DNA of 64,000 bases, taken from positions 124,001-188,000 of the forward strand of contig NZ_BMZM01000003.1 of NCBI RefSeq assembly GCF_014652795.1, read 5' to 3'. The DNA is from Kushneria pakistanensis (lineage in GTDB: Bacteria > Pseudomonadota > Gammaproteobacteria > Pseudomonadales > Halomonadaceae). The position numbers were made by a program, and so were the translations under genes. The first letter of the stretch is position 1. Each line of letters starts with the position of its first letter. This document shows, one piece after another, positions 17,887 to 26,373 of the stretch. Under the pieces are notes generated by a model. That model ran no database searches. It was not told where the DNA came from and saw only the letters and a program-made list of their open reading frames with translations.

Positions 17887-18499
17887 GAATGTATCAGCGA
17901 CCCGGCATCGTCTGCATGAAGATGTCATGGCCATCATGCTGGGCTCGGCCTGCGCGGCCCTGGGGATCGGGCTTTATGAACATGCCCAGATTCTGATTGG
18001 CAGCACGGCCGGCATTGCGCTTCTGATTACCTACGTCACCGGCTGGAGCTTTGGCCCGGTTTTTTTCGTCGTGAATCTGCCGTTTTACTGGCTCGCCTGG
18101 CAGCGTGTCGGCCATCAGTTTGCGTTCAAGACATTTGCCGCCATTGGGCTGCTATCGCTGATCAGCTGGCAGATGCCGCGCTGGATCGATATCGGTGAGG
18201 TATCGCCGCTGTTCGCCGCGCTCATGGGCGGCAGTCTGATCGGGCTGGGCGCGCTGGCGCTCTTTCGCCATCGCGGCAGTCTGGGTGGTTTCAACATTCT
18301 GGCTCTCTATCTGCAGGACCGTCGCGGCTGGAGCGCCGGCAAGGTACAGCTGACCCTGGACGGCCTGGTCATGATCATGGCCTTTTTCGTGCTGCCCCCG
18401 GCCAACGTGGCCTATTCCATTCTGGGGGCTGCCGTGCTCGGCGTGATTCTGACCCTCAACCACCGCCCCGGGCGCTATACCGGCACCAGCAGCAACTAG
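17885..18499 (+). CDS. YitT family membrane protein
   Basis: A 204-residue inner-membrane protein with five to six hydrophobic helices, of the YitT (DUF161) family. The characteristic glycine-rich helices appear as GSTAGIALLITYVTGWSFGPVFFVVNLPFY, ALMGGSLIGLGALALFRHRGSLGGFNILALYLQDR and FFVLPPANVAYSILGAAVLG. The C-terminal cytoplasmic DUF2179 domain of Bacillus YitT is absent, as in many proteobacterial members. Its function is unknown. Start at ATG with GAAGGA 8 bases upstream. Confidence 0.85.
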   Translation: MNVSATRHRLHEDVMAIMLGSACAALGIGLYEHAQILIGSTAGIALLITYVTGWSFGPVFFVVNLPFYWLAWQRVGHQFAFKTFAAIGLLSLISWQMPRWIDIGEVSPLFAALMGGSLIGLGALALFRHRGSLGGFNILALYLQDRRGWSAGKVQLTLDGLVMIMAFFVLPPANVAYSILGAAVLGVILTLNHRPGRYTGTSSN

Positions 18500-18517
18500 C
18501 CTTCGAGACACGCCGGC

Positions 18518-18949
18518 TCAGTAGTTGGGCCAGAGCCCCGGCGTGACCAGCTCCAGCAAATGGCCATCCGGGTCGCGAAAGTAGAGGCTTTCGCCGTCCG
18601 GCGGCCAGTGCGTGCGTCCTTCAATGACGATGCCGTGCTCATCAAGGCGAGCCTCCCAGGCCGCAAGGGCCTCATGATCGATGGCCAGCGCGATATGCTG
18701 GCGGCCACCGCCGTCATGGGGCGGAATGGTGCCCATGCCATCGGGCAGCTGTACGGTGTCATCAGTCTGTCCCTGCTGAAAGATCAGCAGCATCGAGTAC
18801 CCGGTGGGATAGGCGGTAAAACGCTCATCGGCAAGATGAGGCGTCAGACCCAGTACCGTTTCAAAAAAGCGCCGCGCCCTTGCCATGTCGGCAGTATAAA
18901 GCACGGTTTCGATCACGCCGTGAATGGCGGGTGCGGGCCTGTCTGACAT
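18518..18949 (-). CDS. VOC (glyoxalase/dioxygenase-fold) family protein
   Basis: A 143-residue cytoplasmic protein with two beta-alpha-beta-beta-beta modules: IHGVIETVLYTADMARARRFFETVLGL and HIALAIDHEALAAWEARLDEHGI...SLYFRDPDGHLLELVTPGLW. The candidate metal ligands are His10, His at the start of HIALAI and the Glu of HLLELVT. The second half ends with the FRDPDGHLLELV motif typical of glyoxalase I/fosfomycin-resistance-like enzymes. The substrate is not evident. GGGGAG precedes the ATG by 8 bases. Confidence 0.85.
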   Translation of the reverse strand: MSDRPAPAIHGVIETVLYTADMARARRFFETVLGLTPHLADERFTAYPTGYSMLLIFQQGQTDDTVQLPDGMGTIPPHDGGGRQHIALAIDHEALAAWEARLDEHGIVIEGRTHWPPDGESLYFRDPDGHLLELVTPGLWPNY

Positions 18950-19012
18950 GGTTAAACACTCCCCTTGATGTGCTGAGCTGAAGCGTCAGTGTGGGCCAGC
19001 AGGGCCAGGGTG

Positions 19013-19096
19013 TCATGTGTCCTTGCGACCGCCCAGAAACCACCAGGCGATCAGGGCGATCAGTACGATGCCCAGGGCATTGATCAAAAACGTCAT
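19013..19096 (-). CDS. 27-residue single-helix membrane peptide coupled to CopA
   Basis: A very short open frame whose ATG overlaps the CopA stop as ATGA (19093-19096). The peptide is one hydrophobic helix (about residues 3-21: FLINALGIVLIALIAWWFL) with a short basic/acidic tail GGRKDT. The four-base overlap, the continuous transmembrane character and the stop right after the charged tail argue that it is translated with CopA. It is comparable in size to KdpF of the Kdp ATPase but not similar in sequence. It also resembles, from memory only, the N-terminal anchor of cupredoxin-like proteins near copper ATPases, so it could be a remnant of one. Confidence 0.65.
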   Translation of the reverse strand: MTFLINALGIVLIALIAWWFLGGRKDT

Positions 19097-21873
19097 GCGG
19101 CTGCCTCCGTGTCTGGCGTTGAGCTTTCGCGGTGCGTGTGCCGTTCCGGCGTAAAGTGGCGCAGCCGATTGGCGTTGCTGACCACGGTGACCGAGGAGGC
19201 CGCCATCGCCAGGGCCGCCACCATGGGCGAGAGCAGCGTGCCGGTCACTGGGTACAGGACGCCCGCAGCAATCGGGATGCCCAGGGTGTTGTAGGCAAAG
19301 GCCCCCCACAGGTTCTGTTTGATATTGCCGATCGTGGCGCGACTCAGGTCGATGGCGTCGCTGATGCCGTGCAGCGAGTCACGCATGAGTGCTGCACCCG
19401 CCGATTCGATCGCCACATCGCTGCCGGCACCCATGGCAAAGCCCACATCCGCGGCGGCCAGCGCCGGGGCGTCGTTGATGCCATCACCGGCCATGCCCAC
19501 CACGTATCCCTCGCGGCGCAGGCGCTCGATATGGGCCTGCTTGTCCTCGGGAAGAAGATTGGCGTGGACCTCATCGATACCGGCCTGCGCGGCAATGGCC
19601 CGCGCCGTGGGCTCGGAATCGCCGGTCAGCATCACCACACGCAGACCGCGTGCGTGTAGCCGCTTGACCGCCTCGAACGCGTCCTCGCGCAGCGGGTCCT
19701 GCACGGCCAGAAGCGCGACCAAATGATCATCGATGGCGAAATGCAGCACGCTGCGGGCCTGATTTTCCCAGTCAGTGACGGTATCGCGAACGTCATCAAG
19801 TACCACGCCGTGCTCGCCCATCAGCGCCGCATTGCCCAGCGCCAGACGCTCGCCGTTTGGGCCGGTGGCGGTGACGCCACGGCCGGAGAGCGCTTCAAAC
19901 TGCGTGACATCGACCGCATCCGACTGCTGCTCGCGGCAGTAGTCCAGCACGGCACCGGCCAGCGGGTGCTCCGAGCCGCGCTCGAGACCGGCCAGCAGCG
20001 CCAGGGCGTGATGATCGCATGCCGCCGGCCAATGGGCGTCGGTCACGCGAGGTCTGCCCTCGGTCAGGGTACCGGTCTTGTCGACCACCAGTGCGGTCAG
20101 CTCGCCGATGCGCTGCAGCGACTCGCCGTGGCGAATCAGGATGCCGGCGCTGGCGGCACGGCCCACGCCGATCATGGTCGAAATGGGCGTGGCCAGCCCC
20201 AGGGCGCAGGGGCAGGCGATGATCAGTACCGAGGTGGCAGTGATCAACATATGGGTCACGCGCGGCTCGGGACCAACGTTGAACCAGATCAGCGCCGTGA
20301 CGACGGCGGCGATCATGACCGCCGGCACAAAGATACTGGCGACCCGGTCGGCCAGGCGGCTGATCGGCGGGCGCGAGCCCTGCGCCTGACGCACCTGCTC
20401 GATGATGCGGGACAGACGGGTATCGCCGCCCACTCGGGTCGCGCGCAGGGTCAGCGTGCCTTTGGTGTTGAGCGTGCCGGCCGAGACGCTGTCGCCGGCC
20501 TCACGCGCCACCGGCCGGGGCTCACCGGTCAGCATCGATTCATCGATATGGCTGCGCCCCTCGACCACTTCACCATCCACCGGCACTCGCTCGCCGGGTC
20601 GCAGGCGTAACAGATCACCCTGAACCACCTCATCGATGGGCACATCAATGTCCTGATCATTGCGAATCACGCGGGCGGTACTGGCGCGCAGCGACACCAG
20701 CTGCGACAGCGCCTTTGAGGTGCGTCCGCGCGAGCGCGTCTCGATCGCCTGGCCGAGACTCACCAGCCCGATGATCATCAATGGCGCCTCGAGATAGAGC
20801 GCCCGGGCCGCCTCCGGGACGGCAGTGGGGAACAGCGCGATAGCCATGGAGTAGAGCCAGGCCGTGGCGGTGCCGATGGCGATCAGCAGATCCATATTAG
20901 CGATACGATGGCGTACGGCCTTGAGCGCGGCATCATAAAAGCCGCGCCCGGCCACCATCATGATGCCCAGCACGCCCAGCGCGATGGCGACCCACACCCA
21001 GCGCTCGCCGCCTGCCAGCACAGGGTGGTGGAAAAACATGGAGACCATCAGCGCCACACCCGGCACCAGTGACAGCCAGGTATCACGGCGCTTGCGGCGA
21101 TAGCTCTGCTGCTCCAGCTCACCGCGACGGGCTTCGCCCTGTTCGATGCTCTCGATCACTTCGGCGCCGTAGCCGGCCCGTTCAACCGCATCGATCAGCG
21201 CATCGGCAGTAGCGCTGCCGCGCACCCGAGCGCTGCGGGTGGCAAAGTTGACCTGCGCGTCATTGACGCCGTCAACGTGATCCAGTGCGTTTTGAATGGT
21301 GCGCACGCAGCCGGCACAGGTAATGCCGGTCAGCTGCAGCTCGATGGCCTCTCCGCGCGGCGCGTCCGGGGTTGCCGGCCTGTCGGCCTCAACCTGTGCG
21401 GCGGCATTTTCAGTATCGGCCCCTGTCCTTGCGTCAGGCGTCGGCGTCGATTCCGGTGCTTCTCCGGCTGGCGCTGCCCGATAGCCCGCGGCCTCGACGG
21501 CGCCAACCACCTCGTCCAGCGACTTTCGGGTCGTGATCGACAGACGCTCGGTATTCAGCTCGATCTGCGCCTCATTATCGAGGTCTTCCAGTGCAGCTCG
21601 CGTGCGTTTAACGCAGCCGCCGCAGTGCAGGCCTTCCAGGGTCAGCTGATAATGATGAAACGCCTCTTCAGCCGGTATGGCCTGAAAGCCGGCGCTTTCC
21701 ACCGTCTTGATCACCTCATCGCGAGCTTTCCCGGTGGTGATGGCCAGACGCGCCACGTCGATGTCGATATGGGCTTGCGGATCGAGGGCTTCCAGCGCGG
21801 CACGCGTGCGTTTGACGCAGCCGCCGCAATGCAGACCGGAAAGCGTGAAATGTCGGGTGGTTGCGTTACTCAT
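19093..21873 (-). CDS. copA: Cu(I)-exporting P1B-type ATPase CopA with three HMA domains
   Basis: A 926-residue inner-membrane pump. The start MSNATTRHFTL follows GGGAGGA by 4 bases and lies inside the regulator's last codons. Three N-terminal metal-binding domains: GLHCGGC at 13-19, a second GLHCGGC about 70 residues on, and GITCAGC near 200. The ATPase core has C554-P-C556 in TM6, the phosphorylated D598 (DKTGTLT), SEHPLAG and GDGINDAP. TM7 N-x6-YN-x4-P (NLWGAFAYNTLGIP) and TM8 M-x2-SS-x5-N (MAASSVTVVSN) are the P1B-1 Cu(I)/Ag(I) signature. At 926 residues it is long because of three HMA domains. A 27-residue membrane peptide overlaps its stop. Confidence 0.95.
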   Translation of the reverse strand: MSNATTRHFTLSGLHCGGCVKRTRAALEALDPQAHIDIDVARLAITTGKARDEVIKTVESAGFQAIPAEEAFHHYQLTLEGLHCGGCVKRTRAALEDLDNEAQIELNTERLSITTRKSLDEVVGAVEAAGYRAAPAGEAPESTPTPDARTGADTENAAAQVEADRPATPDAPRGEAIELQLTGITCAGCVRTIQNALDHVDGVNDAQVNFATRSARVRGSATADALIDAVERAGYGAEVIESIEQGEARRGELEQQSYRRKRRDTWLSLVPGVALMVSMFFHHPVLAGGERWVWVAIALGVLGIMMVAGRGFYDAALKAVRHRIANMDLLIAIGTATAWLYSMAIALFPTAVPEAARALYLEAPLMIIGLVSLGQAIETRSRGRTSKALSQLVSLRASTARVIRNDQDIDVPIDEVVQGDLLRLRPGERVPVDGEVVEGRSHIDESMLTGEPRPVAREAGDSVSAGTLNTKGTLTLRATRVGGDTRLSRIIEQVRQAQGSRPPISRLADRVASIFVPAVMIAAVVTALIWFNVGPEPRVTHMLITATSVLIIACPCALGLATPISTMIGVGRAASAGILIRHGESLQRIGELTALVVDKTGTLTEGRPRVTDAHWPAACDHHALALLAGLERGSEHPLAGAVLDYCREQQSDAVDVTQFEALSGRGVTATGPNGERLALGNAALMGEHGVVLDDVRDTVTDWENQARSVLHFAIDDHLVALLAVQDPLREDAFEAVKRLHARGLRVVMLTGDSEPTARAIAAQAGIDEVHANLLPEDKQAHIERLRREGYVVGMAGDGINDAPALAAADVGFAMGAGSDVAIESAGAALMRDSLHGISDAIDLSRATIGNIKQNLWGAFAYNTLGIPIAAGVLYPVTGTLLSPMVAALAMAASSVTVVSNANRLRHFTPERHTHRESSTPDTEAAA

Positions 21874-22342
21874 TGATCCTCCCGGTGGCAGTGGCGGCAG
21901 GGGACGTTGCAGGCGAGGATGTTGAAGAAGAGACATTCGGCTCGTTCCAGTGCTCGATCAGCCGACACAGCGTGTGACCATTCGGCGCGCCGTCGGGCAT
22001 GTCGGACCAGGCCTGAAGCGCATGTTCCATGCGATCGGCCAGCGCCTCGAGCTCCTGTATCTGCGCGCGGATCTGTGGCAGCCGGGCACTCAGGAGATCG
22101 CGCACCATGGGGCAGGGAGAGTCGCCGTGATCGGTATGGGCAAAGATGTCACCGATCTCGCGGAGGCTGAACCCCAGCGTTCGGGCACGCTGAATGAAGC
22201 GCACGCGGCGCAGTGCTTCCTCGTCAAAATATTGATAGCCGTTGTTCGGATCACGGCCGGCATGAATCAGCCCCTGATGGACATAGTGACGAATCGCTTC
22301 ATGGGTCACGTCGCCCTGTCGGGCCAGCTCGCCAATTTTCAT
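21866..22342 (-). CDS. MerR-family metal-responsive regulator of the copA operon
   Basis: A 158-residue dimeric regulator. The start MKIGELARQGDVTHEAIRHYVHQGLI is the classic MerR winged helix, with GAGGAT 4 bases upstream. A long dimerisation helix follows. Metal-site cysteines are at SPCPMVRDLL (equivalent to ZntR C79) and HTLCRLIEHW (equivalent to ZntR C124); the CC pair of ZntR is replaced by W-S, and the C-x7-C loop of CueR is absent. It therefore looks nearer to ZntR/CadR/MerR types than to CueR, although it controls a Cu(I) ATPase. Its last 8 bases overlap copA, so the two are translationally coupled. The Ser/Thr/Ala-rich tail is unusual. Confidence 0.88.
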   Translation of the reverse strand: MKIGELARQGDVTHEAIRHYVHQGLIHAGRDPNNGYQYFDEEALRRVRFIQRARTLGFSLREIGDIFAHTDHGDSPCPMVRDLLSARLPQIRAQIQELEALADRMEHALQAWSDMPDGAPNGHTLCRLIEHWNEPNVSSSTSSPATSPAATATGRINE

Positions 22343-22375
22343 GACATCCTCGAATCGATACGGTGCGATGTTGAT

Positions 22376-22407
22376 AGCATAAAACCCTGGGGTAGCCCCA
22401 TGGTCAA
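22376..22407 (-). promoter_or_regulatory. MerR-type promoter/operator of the regulator-copA operon
   Basis: Read on the minus strand: -35 TTGACC (22407-22402), a 20-base spacer, -10 TATGCT (22381-22376). Within the spacer a dyad ACCATGGGG-CTA-CCCCAGGGT matches at 8 of 9 positions per arm. An over-long spacer with an embedded dyad is the hallmark of MerR-family activation by DNA untwisting. A 20-bp spacer is the zntA type; copA promoters of CueR have 19. The start codon is about 27 bases beyond the predicted transcript start. Confidence 0.8.
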
Positions 22408-22437
22408 GGCAGCGCCCGGACTCGATTGAAGACAAGC

Positions 22438-22467
22438 AAAAAGCCCTGCAACGGGCGTTGCAGAGCA
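22438..22467 (-). terminator. Rho-independent terminator of the oligopeptide ABC operon
   Basis: On the minus strand GCTCTGCAACG pairs with CGTTGCAGGGC (one T-G pair, 2-base centre) and is followed by TTTTTT. It stands about 190 bases after the last transporter gene and 30 bases before the -35 of the copper promoter, insulating the two operons. Confidence 0.85.
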
Positions 22468-22653
22468 GAAGGATCGTTAGCCGATCGTCAAGGAATGGCG
22501 AACATCACGAAACGATTCGTCATTGGAGTGTATGTGGAAAAATTAATATTGCCAGGCCGGGTGGCCTTCTTTTTATGTGGTGCTCGCCAACCCGGTCTGA
22601 CGACCTGAAGGATCTCCCCTTGAACACTGCCGGTCCAACTGGCCCTGAAGGCG

Positions 22654-24261
22654 TCAGGCCACGCTGTCCATGTCGCGCAAAAAGGCGGCCTTCAACAGCG
22701 CCTTCGTATAGGCCTCGCGCGGCTGCCGGAAGATGCTTTCAGCGCTGCCCTGCTCAACCACCTGACCCTCCTTCATGACCAGCACGGTATCGGAAAGCGC
22801 TCGTACGACGGCGAGATCATGGCTGATGAACACATAGGTGAGGTTGTATTTGTGCTGCAGGTGGCGCAGAAGCTCGATCACCGTCATCTGTACCGAGCGG
22901 TCCAGCGCCGAGGTGGGCTCATCGAGCAGCAGAAAATCAGGCTTGAGCACCAGTGCCCGCGCAATCGCAATGCGCTGACGCTGGCCACCGGAAAACTCGT
23001 GCGGGTAGCGCTTGCGCATCGCTGGGTCGAGCGCCACTTCCTGGAGTGATTCGATGACCCGCGCCTCGCGCTCGCGTCGATCGAGTTCCGGAAAGTGCAC
23101 CCTGAGCCCTTCGCTGATGATTTCACCCACGGTCATGCGGGGTGACAGCGAGCCGAAAGGGTCCTGAAAGACGACCTGCATGCGCGCGCGCAAGGGGCGC
23201 ATGTGCGACTTGTCGAAACCGCTGATGTCGGTGTCTTCAAAGCGCAGCTGCCCCTGGCTTTCCAGAAGGCGCAGCAGGGCCCGTCCCAGCGTTGACTTGC
23301 CCGACCCCGACTCGCCCACGATGCCCACGGTCTGACCGCGCCGGACAGTCAGGTTGATGCCGCGCACCGCTTCAAAATAGTCGTTTTTGCCGAACAGGCG
23401 CTTTTTGGTGGTAAAGCGCACCCGAACATCCTGGCCGCTGAGCAGCACCGGGGCATCTTCTGCCACGGCCGCCTTGCTGCCGCGCGGCTCGGCATCCAGC
23501 AGCATGCGGGTATAGTCGTGCTGTGGATGGTTAAAGACCTCAACCGTTTCACCGGATTCAACCAGCTCGCCGTAGCGCATCACACAGACCCGCTCGGCAA
23601 AGCGGCCCACCAGCGACAGGTCGTGGGTGATGAACAGGATCGCCATGCCGTAGCGCTTTTGCAGGTCGCGCAATAGATCAAGAATCTGGGCCTGTACCGT
23701 GACATCAAGCGCGGTGGTGGGCTCATCGGCAATCAGAAGACGCGGTTCGCAGGCCAGTGCCATGGCAATCATCACGCGCTGGCGCTGACCGCCAGAGAGC
23801 TCATGCGGATAGCTTGAAATGCGTCGCTCGGGTTCGGGAATCCCCACCTGATGCAACAGTTCCAGCACCCGCGCTCGCGCCTGGCTGCCGGACATGCCGC
23901 GGTGGCGGTGCAGCACCTCGGCAATCTGGCGTCCGATCCGGTGCAGCGGATTGAGCGAGGTCATCGGCTCCTGAAAGATCATCGAGAACTCGTTGCCGCG
24001 TAGCCGGCGCATCCGCGCGGCGCTGACCTGCGTTAAATCCTCGCCATCGAGTCGAATGGCGCCGGAGATTCTGGCCATTTCCGGCAGCAGACGCATCAGG
24101 GCGGTGGAGGTGACCGACTTGCCGGAGCCGGACTCGCCCACCAGTGCCAGGGTTTCACCCGGACGGATACTAAAGCTCACGCCCTTGACGGCGGAGACGG
24201 TACCGGTAGGCAGTTCAAAGTCCACCTTGAGATTGTCGATCTCGAGCAGGGGGGTCGACAT
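22654..24261 (-). CDS. Oligopeptide ABC transporter, fused double ATPase (OppD-OppF type)
   Basis: A 535-residue cytoplasmic protein with two ABC domains in one chain. The first (about 5-260) has Walker A GESGSGKS, signature [15 protein letters not shown] and Walker B LLIADEP; the second (about 280-530) has [24 protein letters not shown] and FLLLDEP. Each is followed by the oligopeptide-family C-terminal extension. The start [11 protein letters not shown] has GGAG 6 bases upstream. Fused ATPases also occur in YejF and GsiA systems. It is the last gene of the operon, 10 bases after the second permease. Confidence 0.93.
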   Translation of the reverse strand: MSTPLLEIDNLKVDFELPTGTVSAVKGVSFSIRPGETLALVGESGSGKSVTSTALMRLLPEMARISGAIRLDGEDLTQVSAARMRRLRGNEFSMIFQEPMTSLNPLHRIGRQIAEVLHRHRGMSGSQARARVLELLHQVGIPEPERRISSYPHELSGGQRQRVMIAMALACEPRLLIADEPTTALDVTVQAQILDLLRDLQKRYGMAILFITHDLSLVGRFAERVCVMRYGELVESGETVEVFNHPQHDYTRMLLDAEPRGSKAAVAEDAPVLLSGQDVRVRFTTKKRLFGKNDYFEAVRGINLTVRRGQTVGIVGESGSGKSTLGRALLRLLESQGQLRFEDTDISGFDKSHMRPLRARMQVVFQDPFGSLSPRMTVGEIISEGLRVHFPELDRREREARVIESLQEVALDPAMRKRYPHEFSGGQRQRIAIARALVLKPDFLLLDEPTSALDRSVQMTVIELLRHLQHKYNLTYVFISHDLAVVRALSDTVLVMKEGQVVEQGSAESIFRQPREAYTKALLKAAFLRDMDSVA

Positions 24262-24271
24262 GGCGGACTCC

Positions 24272-25237
24272 TTAGCGGGTGCGCGGGTCGAGGGCATCAC
24301 GCAGCCCATCGCCCAGGAAGTTGAGACAAAACAGCGTCACGGCCAGAAACGCGGCGGGCACGATCAGCATCCAGGGCGCACCCTGCATGTTGGAGGTGCC
24401 TTCGCTGATCAGAACGCCCCAGCTGGTCAGCGGCTCCTGAACGCCCAGACCCAGAAACGACAGGAAGCTCTCCAGCAGGATGACCTTGGGCACCGTCAGC
24501 GTCACGTAGATGATGACCGGACCGATCGAGTTGGGGATCAGATGGCGGGTAACGATTTTTGAATCCCGCACGCCAAGGGCGTGGGCGGCCTCGATGAACT
24601 CGCGTCTTTTCAGGGAAAGGGTCTGGCCGCGCACGATACGCGCCATGTCGAGCCACTCCACCGCACCAATCGCGGCGTAGATCAAAAAGATGTTACGGCC
24701 AAAGACCACCATCAACAGGATGACCAGAAACATGAAGGGCAGGGAGTACATGATGTCGACAAAGCGCATCATCAGATTGTCGGTACGCCCGCCGATGTAG
24801 CCGGAAATGGCGCCGTACAAAACGCCGATCACCAGACTGACCAGCGTGGCCACCAGCGCCACCGACAGCGACACGCGCCCGCCGTAGAGGGTTCGGGTCA
24901 GAAGATCACGGCCGTTGGCGTCGGTACCCAGCCAATGCTGGTTGGCAAGCGTCGGGCCGGTACCGAAGTTTTCCCAGTCGACCTCCGCCAGATCCCAGGG
25001 CAGCAGCCAGGGCCCGGCAATACAGATGACGGCCATCAGCACCAGCAGGATGAGACTCGTCATGGCGGCGCGATTGTGGCGCAGGCGGCGCCAGGCTTCG
25101 CGGGCCAGGCTCTCACCGGGCCGGGCGACCGGCGCCTCGGGTGGGTTGGGGCCGCCACCGCCCTGGAGGTGGTCATTGTCGCCCGGGGTCGTGCCGGACG
25201 CGACGTGGGGGTCATGAGCACTGTGGGAAGAGGTCAT
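24272..25237 (-). CDS. Oligopeptide ABC transporter permease (OppC type)
   Basis: A 321-residue inner-membrane permease. An N-terminal cytoplasmic stretch of about 60 residues rich in Gly/Pro/His precedes TM1 (MTSLILLVLMAVICIAGPWLL). The periplasmic segment with HWLGTDANGRDLLTRTLYGGRVSL is the DppC/OppC signature, and the EAA loop reads EAAHALGVRDSKIVTRHLIPNSIGP. The C-terminus ends GDGLRDALDPRTR, as in the family. GGAG lies 6 bases before the ATG, in an operon with the OppB-type gene 12 bases upstream. Confidence 0.95.
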   Translation of the reverse strand: MTSSHSAHDPHVASGTTPGDNDHLQGGGGPNPPEAPVARPGESLAREAWRRLRHNRAAMTSLILLVLMAVICIAGPWLLPWDLAEVDWENFGTGPTLANQHWLGTDANGRDLLTRTLYGGRVSLSVALVATLVSLVIGVLYGAISGYIGGRTDNLMMRFVDIMYSLPFMFLVILLMVVFGRNIFLIYAAIGAVEWLDMARIVRGQTLSLKRREFIEAAHALGVRDSKIVTRHLIPNSIGPVIIYVTLTVPKVILLESFLSFLGLGVQEPLTSWGVLISEGTSNMQGAPWMLIVPAAFLAVTLFCLNFLGDGLRDALDPRTR

Positions 25238-25249
25238 GATGTGCTCCGA

Positions 25250-26176
25250 TCAGTCGTCATAGCGAATTTGCGGGTCGAACAGCGAATAGAGCAGATCGAC
25301 AATCAGGTTCATCAGCACGATCAGGATGCCGTAGAACACCACCGTGCCCATCACGAGCGTATAGTCGCGGTTGAGCGCGCCCTGGACGAAGTAACGCCCG
25401 ATCCCCGGCAAACCGAAGATCTGCTCGATGACGACCGAGCCGGTAATGATCCCGGCAATGGCCGGGCCGAGATAGGAGAGCACCGGCAGCATCGCTGGAC
25501 GCAGGGCGTGGCGCCAGATCACCTGGCGTTCGTTGAGTCCCTTGGCACGTGCGGTGCGGATAAAATGACTGCCCAGCACCTCGATCATCGAGGCGCGCAT
25601 CATGCGGGCAATGTAGGCAATCTGCTGAATGGCCAGTGCCACCACCGGCAGCACCAGGTTGGGCAGGGCACCGCCGTTCCAGCCGCCCACCGGCAGCCAG
25701 CCCAGCATGACGCCGAAAAAGAGCGCCATCAGCGGGGCAATCACGAAGTTGGGCACCGCAATGCCACCCAGCGCCGTGCCCATCAGCAGATAATCCACCG
25801 TCGTGTTGCGCTTGAGCGCGGCCATCACCCCCATGGGAATGCCCAGAAGCAGGGCAAGCGCAATCGCCAACCCGCCGAGTTCCAGACTGACCGGAAAGCC
25901 CTGAGCGATCAGGTCGGTCACCGAGAAGTCCTTGTATTTGAACGACGGTCCGAAATCGCCCTGCAGCAGATTGCCCATATAGCGCAGATACTGCATGGGC
26001 AGCGGTTCATCCAGATGATAGGCCGCCATCAGGTTGGCCTCGATCTCCGGCGGCAGCTGGCGCTCGCCGTCAAAGGGCCCACCGGGGGCCACCCGCATCA
26101 GAAAAAACGAGGCCGTGATCACGATCAAAAGCGTGGGAATGGCCATGGCCAGGCGTTTGGCGATATAGCTCAGCAC
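25250..26176 (-). CDS. Oligopeptide ABC transporter permease (OppB type)
   Basis: A 308-residue permease starting at GTG (VLSYIAKRLAMAIPTLLIVITASFFLMRVAPGGPF, the usual OppB/DppB N-terminal helix and PGDP-like motif). The EAA loop is RTARAKGLNERQVIWRHALRPAMLPVLSYLG, followed by VVIEQIFGLPGIGRYFVQGALNRDYTLVMG. The C-terminus LIVDLLYSLFDPQIRYDD is standard. It forms the heterodimeric channel with the downstream OppC-type subunit. Confidence 0.95.
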   Translation of the reverse strand: MLSYIAKRLAMAIPTLLIVITASFFLMRVAPGGPFDGERQLPPEIEANLMAAYHLDEPLPMQYLRYMGNLLQGDFGPSFKYKDFSVTDLIAQGFPVSLELGGLAIALALLLGIPMGVMAALKRNTTVDYLLMGTALGGIAVPNFVIAPLMALFFGVMLGWLPVGGWNGGALPNLVLPVVALAIQQIAYIARMMRASMIEVLGSHFIRTARAKGLNERQVIWRHALRPAMLPVLSYLGPAIAGIITGSVVIEQIFGLPGIGRYFVQGALNRDYTLVMGTVVFYGILIVLMNLIVDLLYSLFDPQIRYDD

Positions 26177-26373
26177 GGCGTGCTACCTCGGCATGTGGGG
26201 TGGCGATAAAACAAGTTGTGCTCCTTGAGACTGGCCCGGCACCGGCCAGGTGCTCATGAGGTCAGCACGCGTTCCGGGGGAGCTGCGAATGTTCATGAGC
26301 GTGCGGTGAGGCTGCCGGTCGATCATCGTTTATTCTTGCCGGGCAGGCGTTGCTGCCAGCCCCGCATGACATT

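Larger units (their letters stand above)
22343..22653. other. Intergenic stretch between the copper and peptide-transport operons
   Basis: This 311-base gap contains, in order on the minus strand, the tail of the peptide operon transcript, its terminator (22467-22438) and the copper operon promoter. A weak AGGCC-GGGT-GGCCT hairpin followed by TTCTTTTT lies on the plus strand near 22554-22574. No credible coding sequence was found here. Confidence 0.7.

Noticed and set aside
19723-20610. 295-codon plus-strand frame opposite copA
   Set aside because: Antisense of the ATPase core, composition typical of a shadow.
22554-22580. GGCC-GGGT-GGCC hairpin followed by TTCTTTTT on the plus strand
   Set aside because: Only five base pairs and no plus-strand gene ends nearby; not called as a terminator.
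24581-26209. 542-codon plus-strand frame opposite the OppB/OppC genes
   Set aside because: Extremely His/Gln/Arg-rich antisense product spanning two real permease genes.
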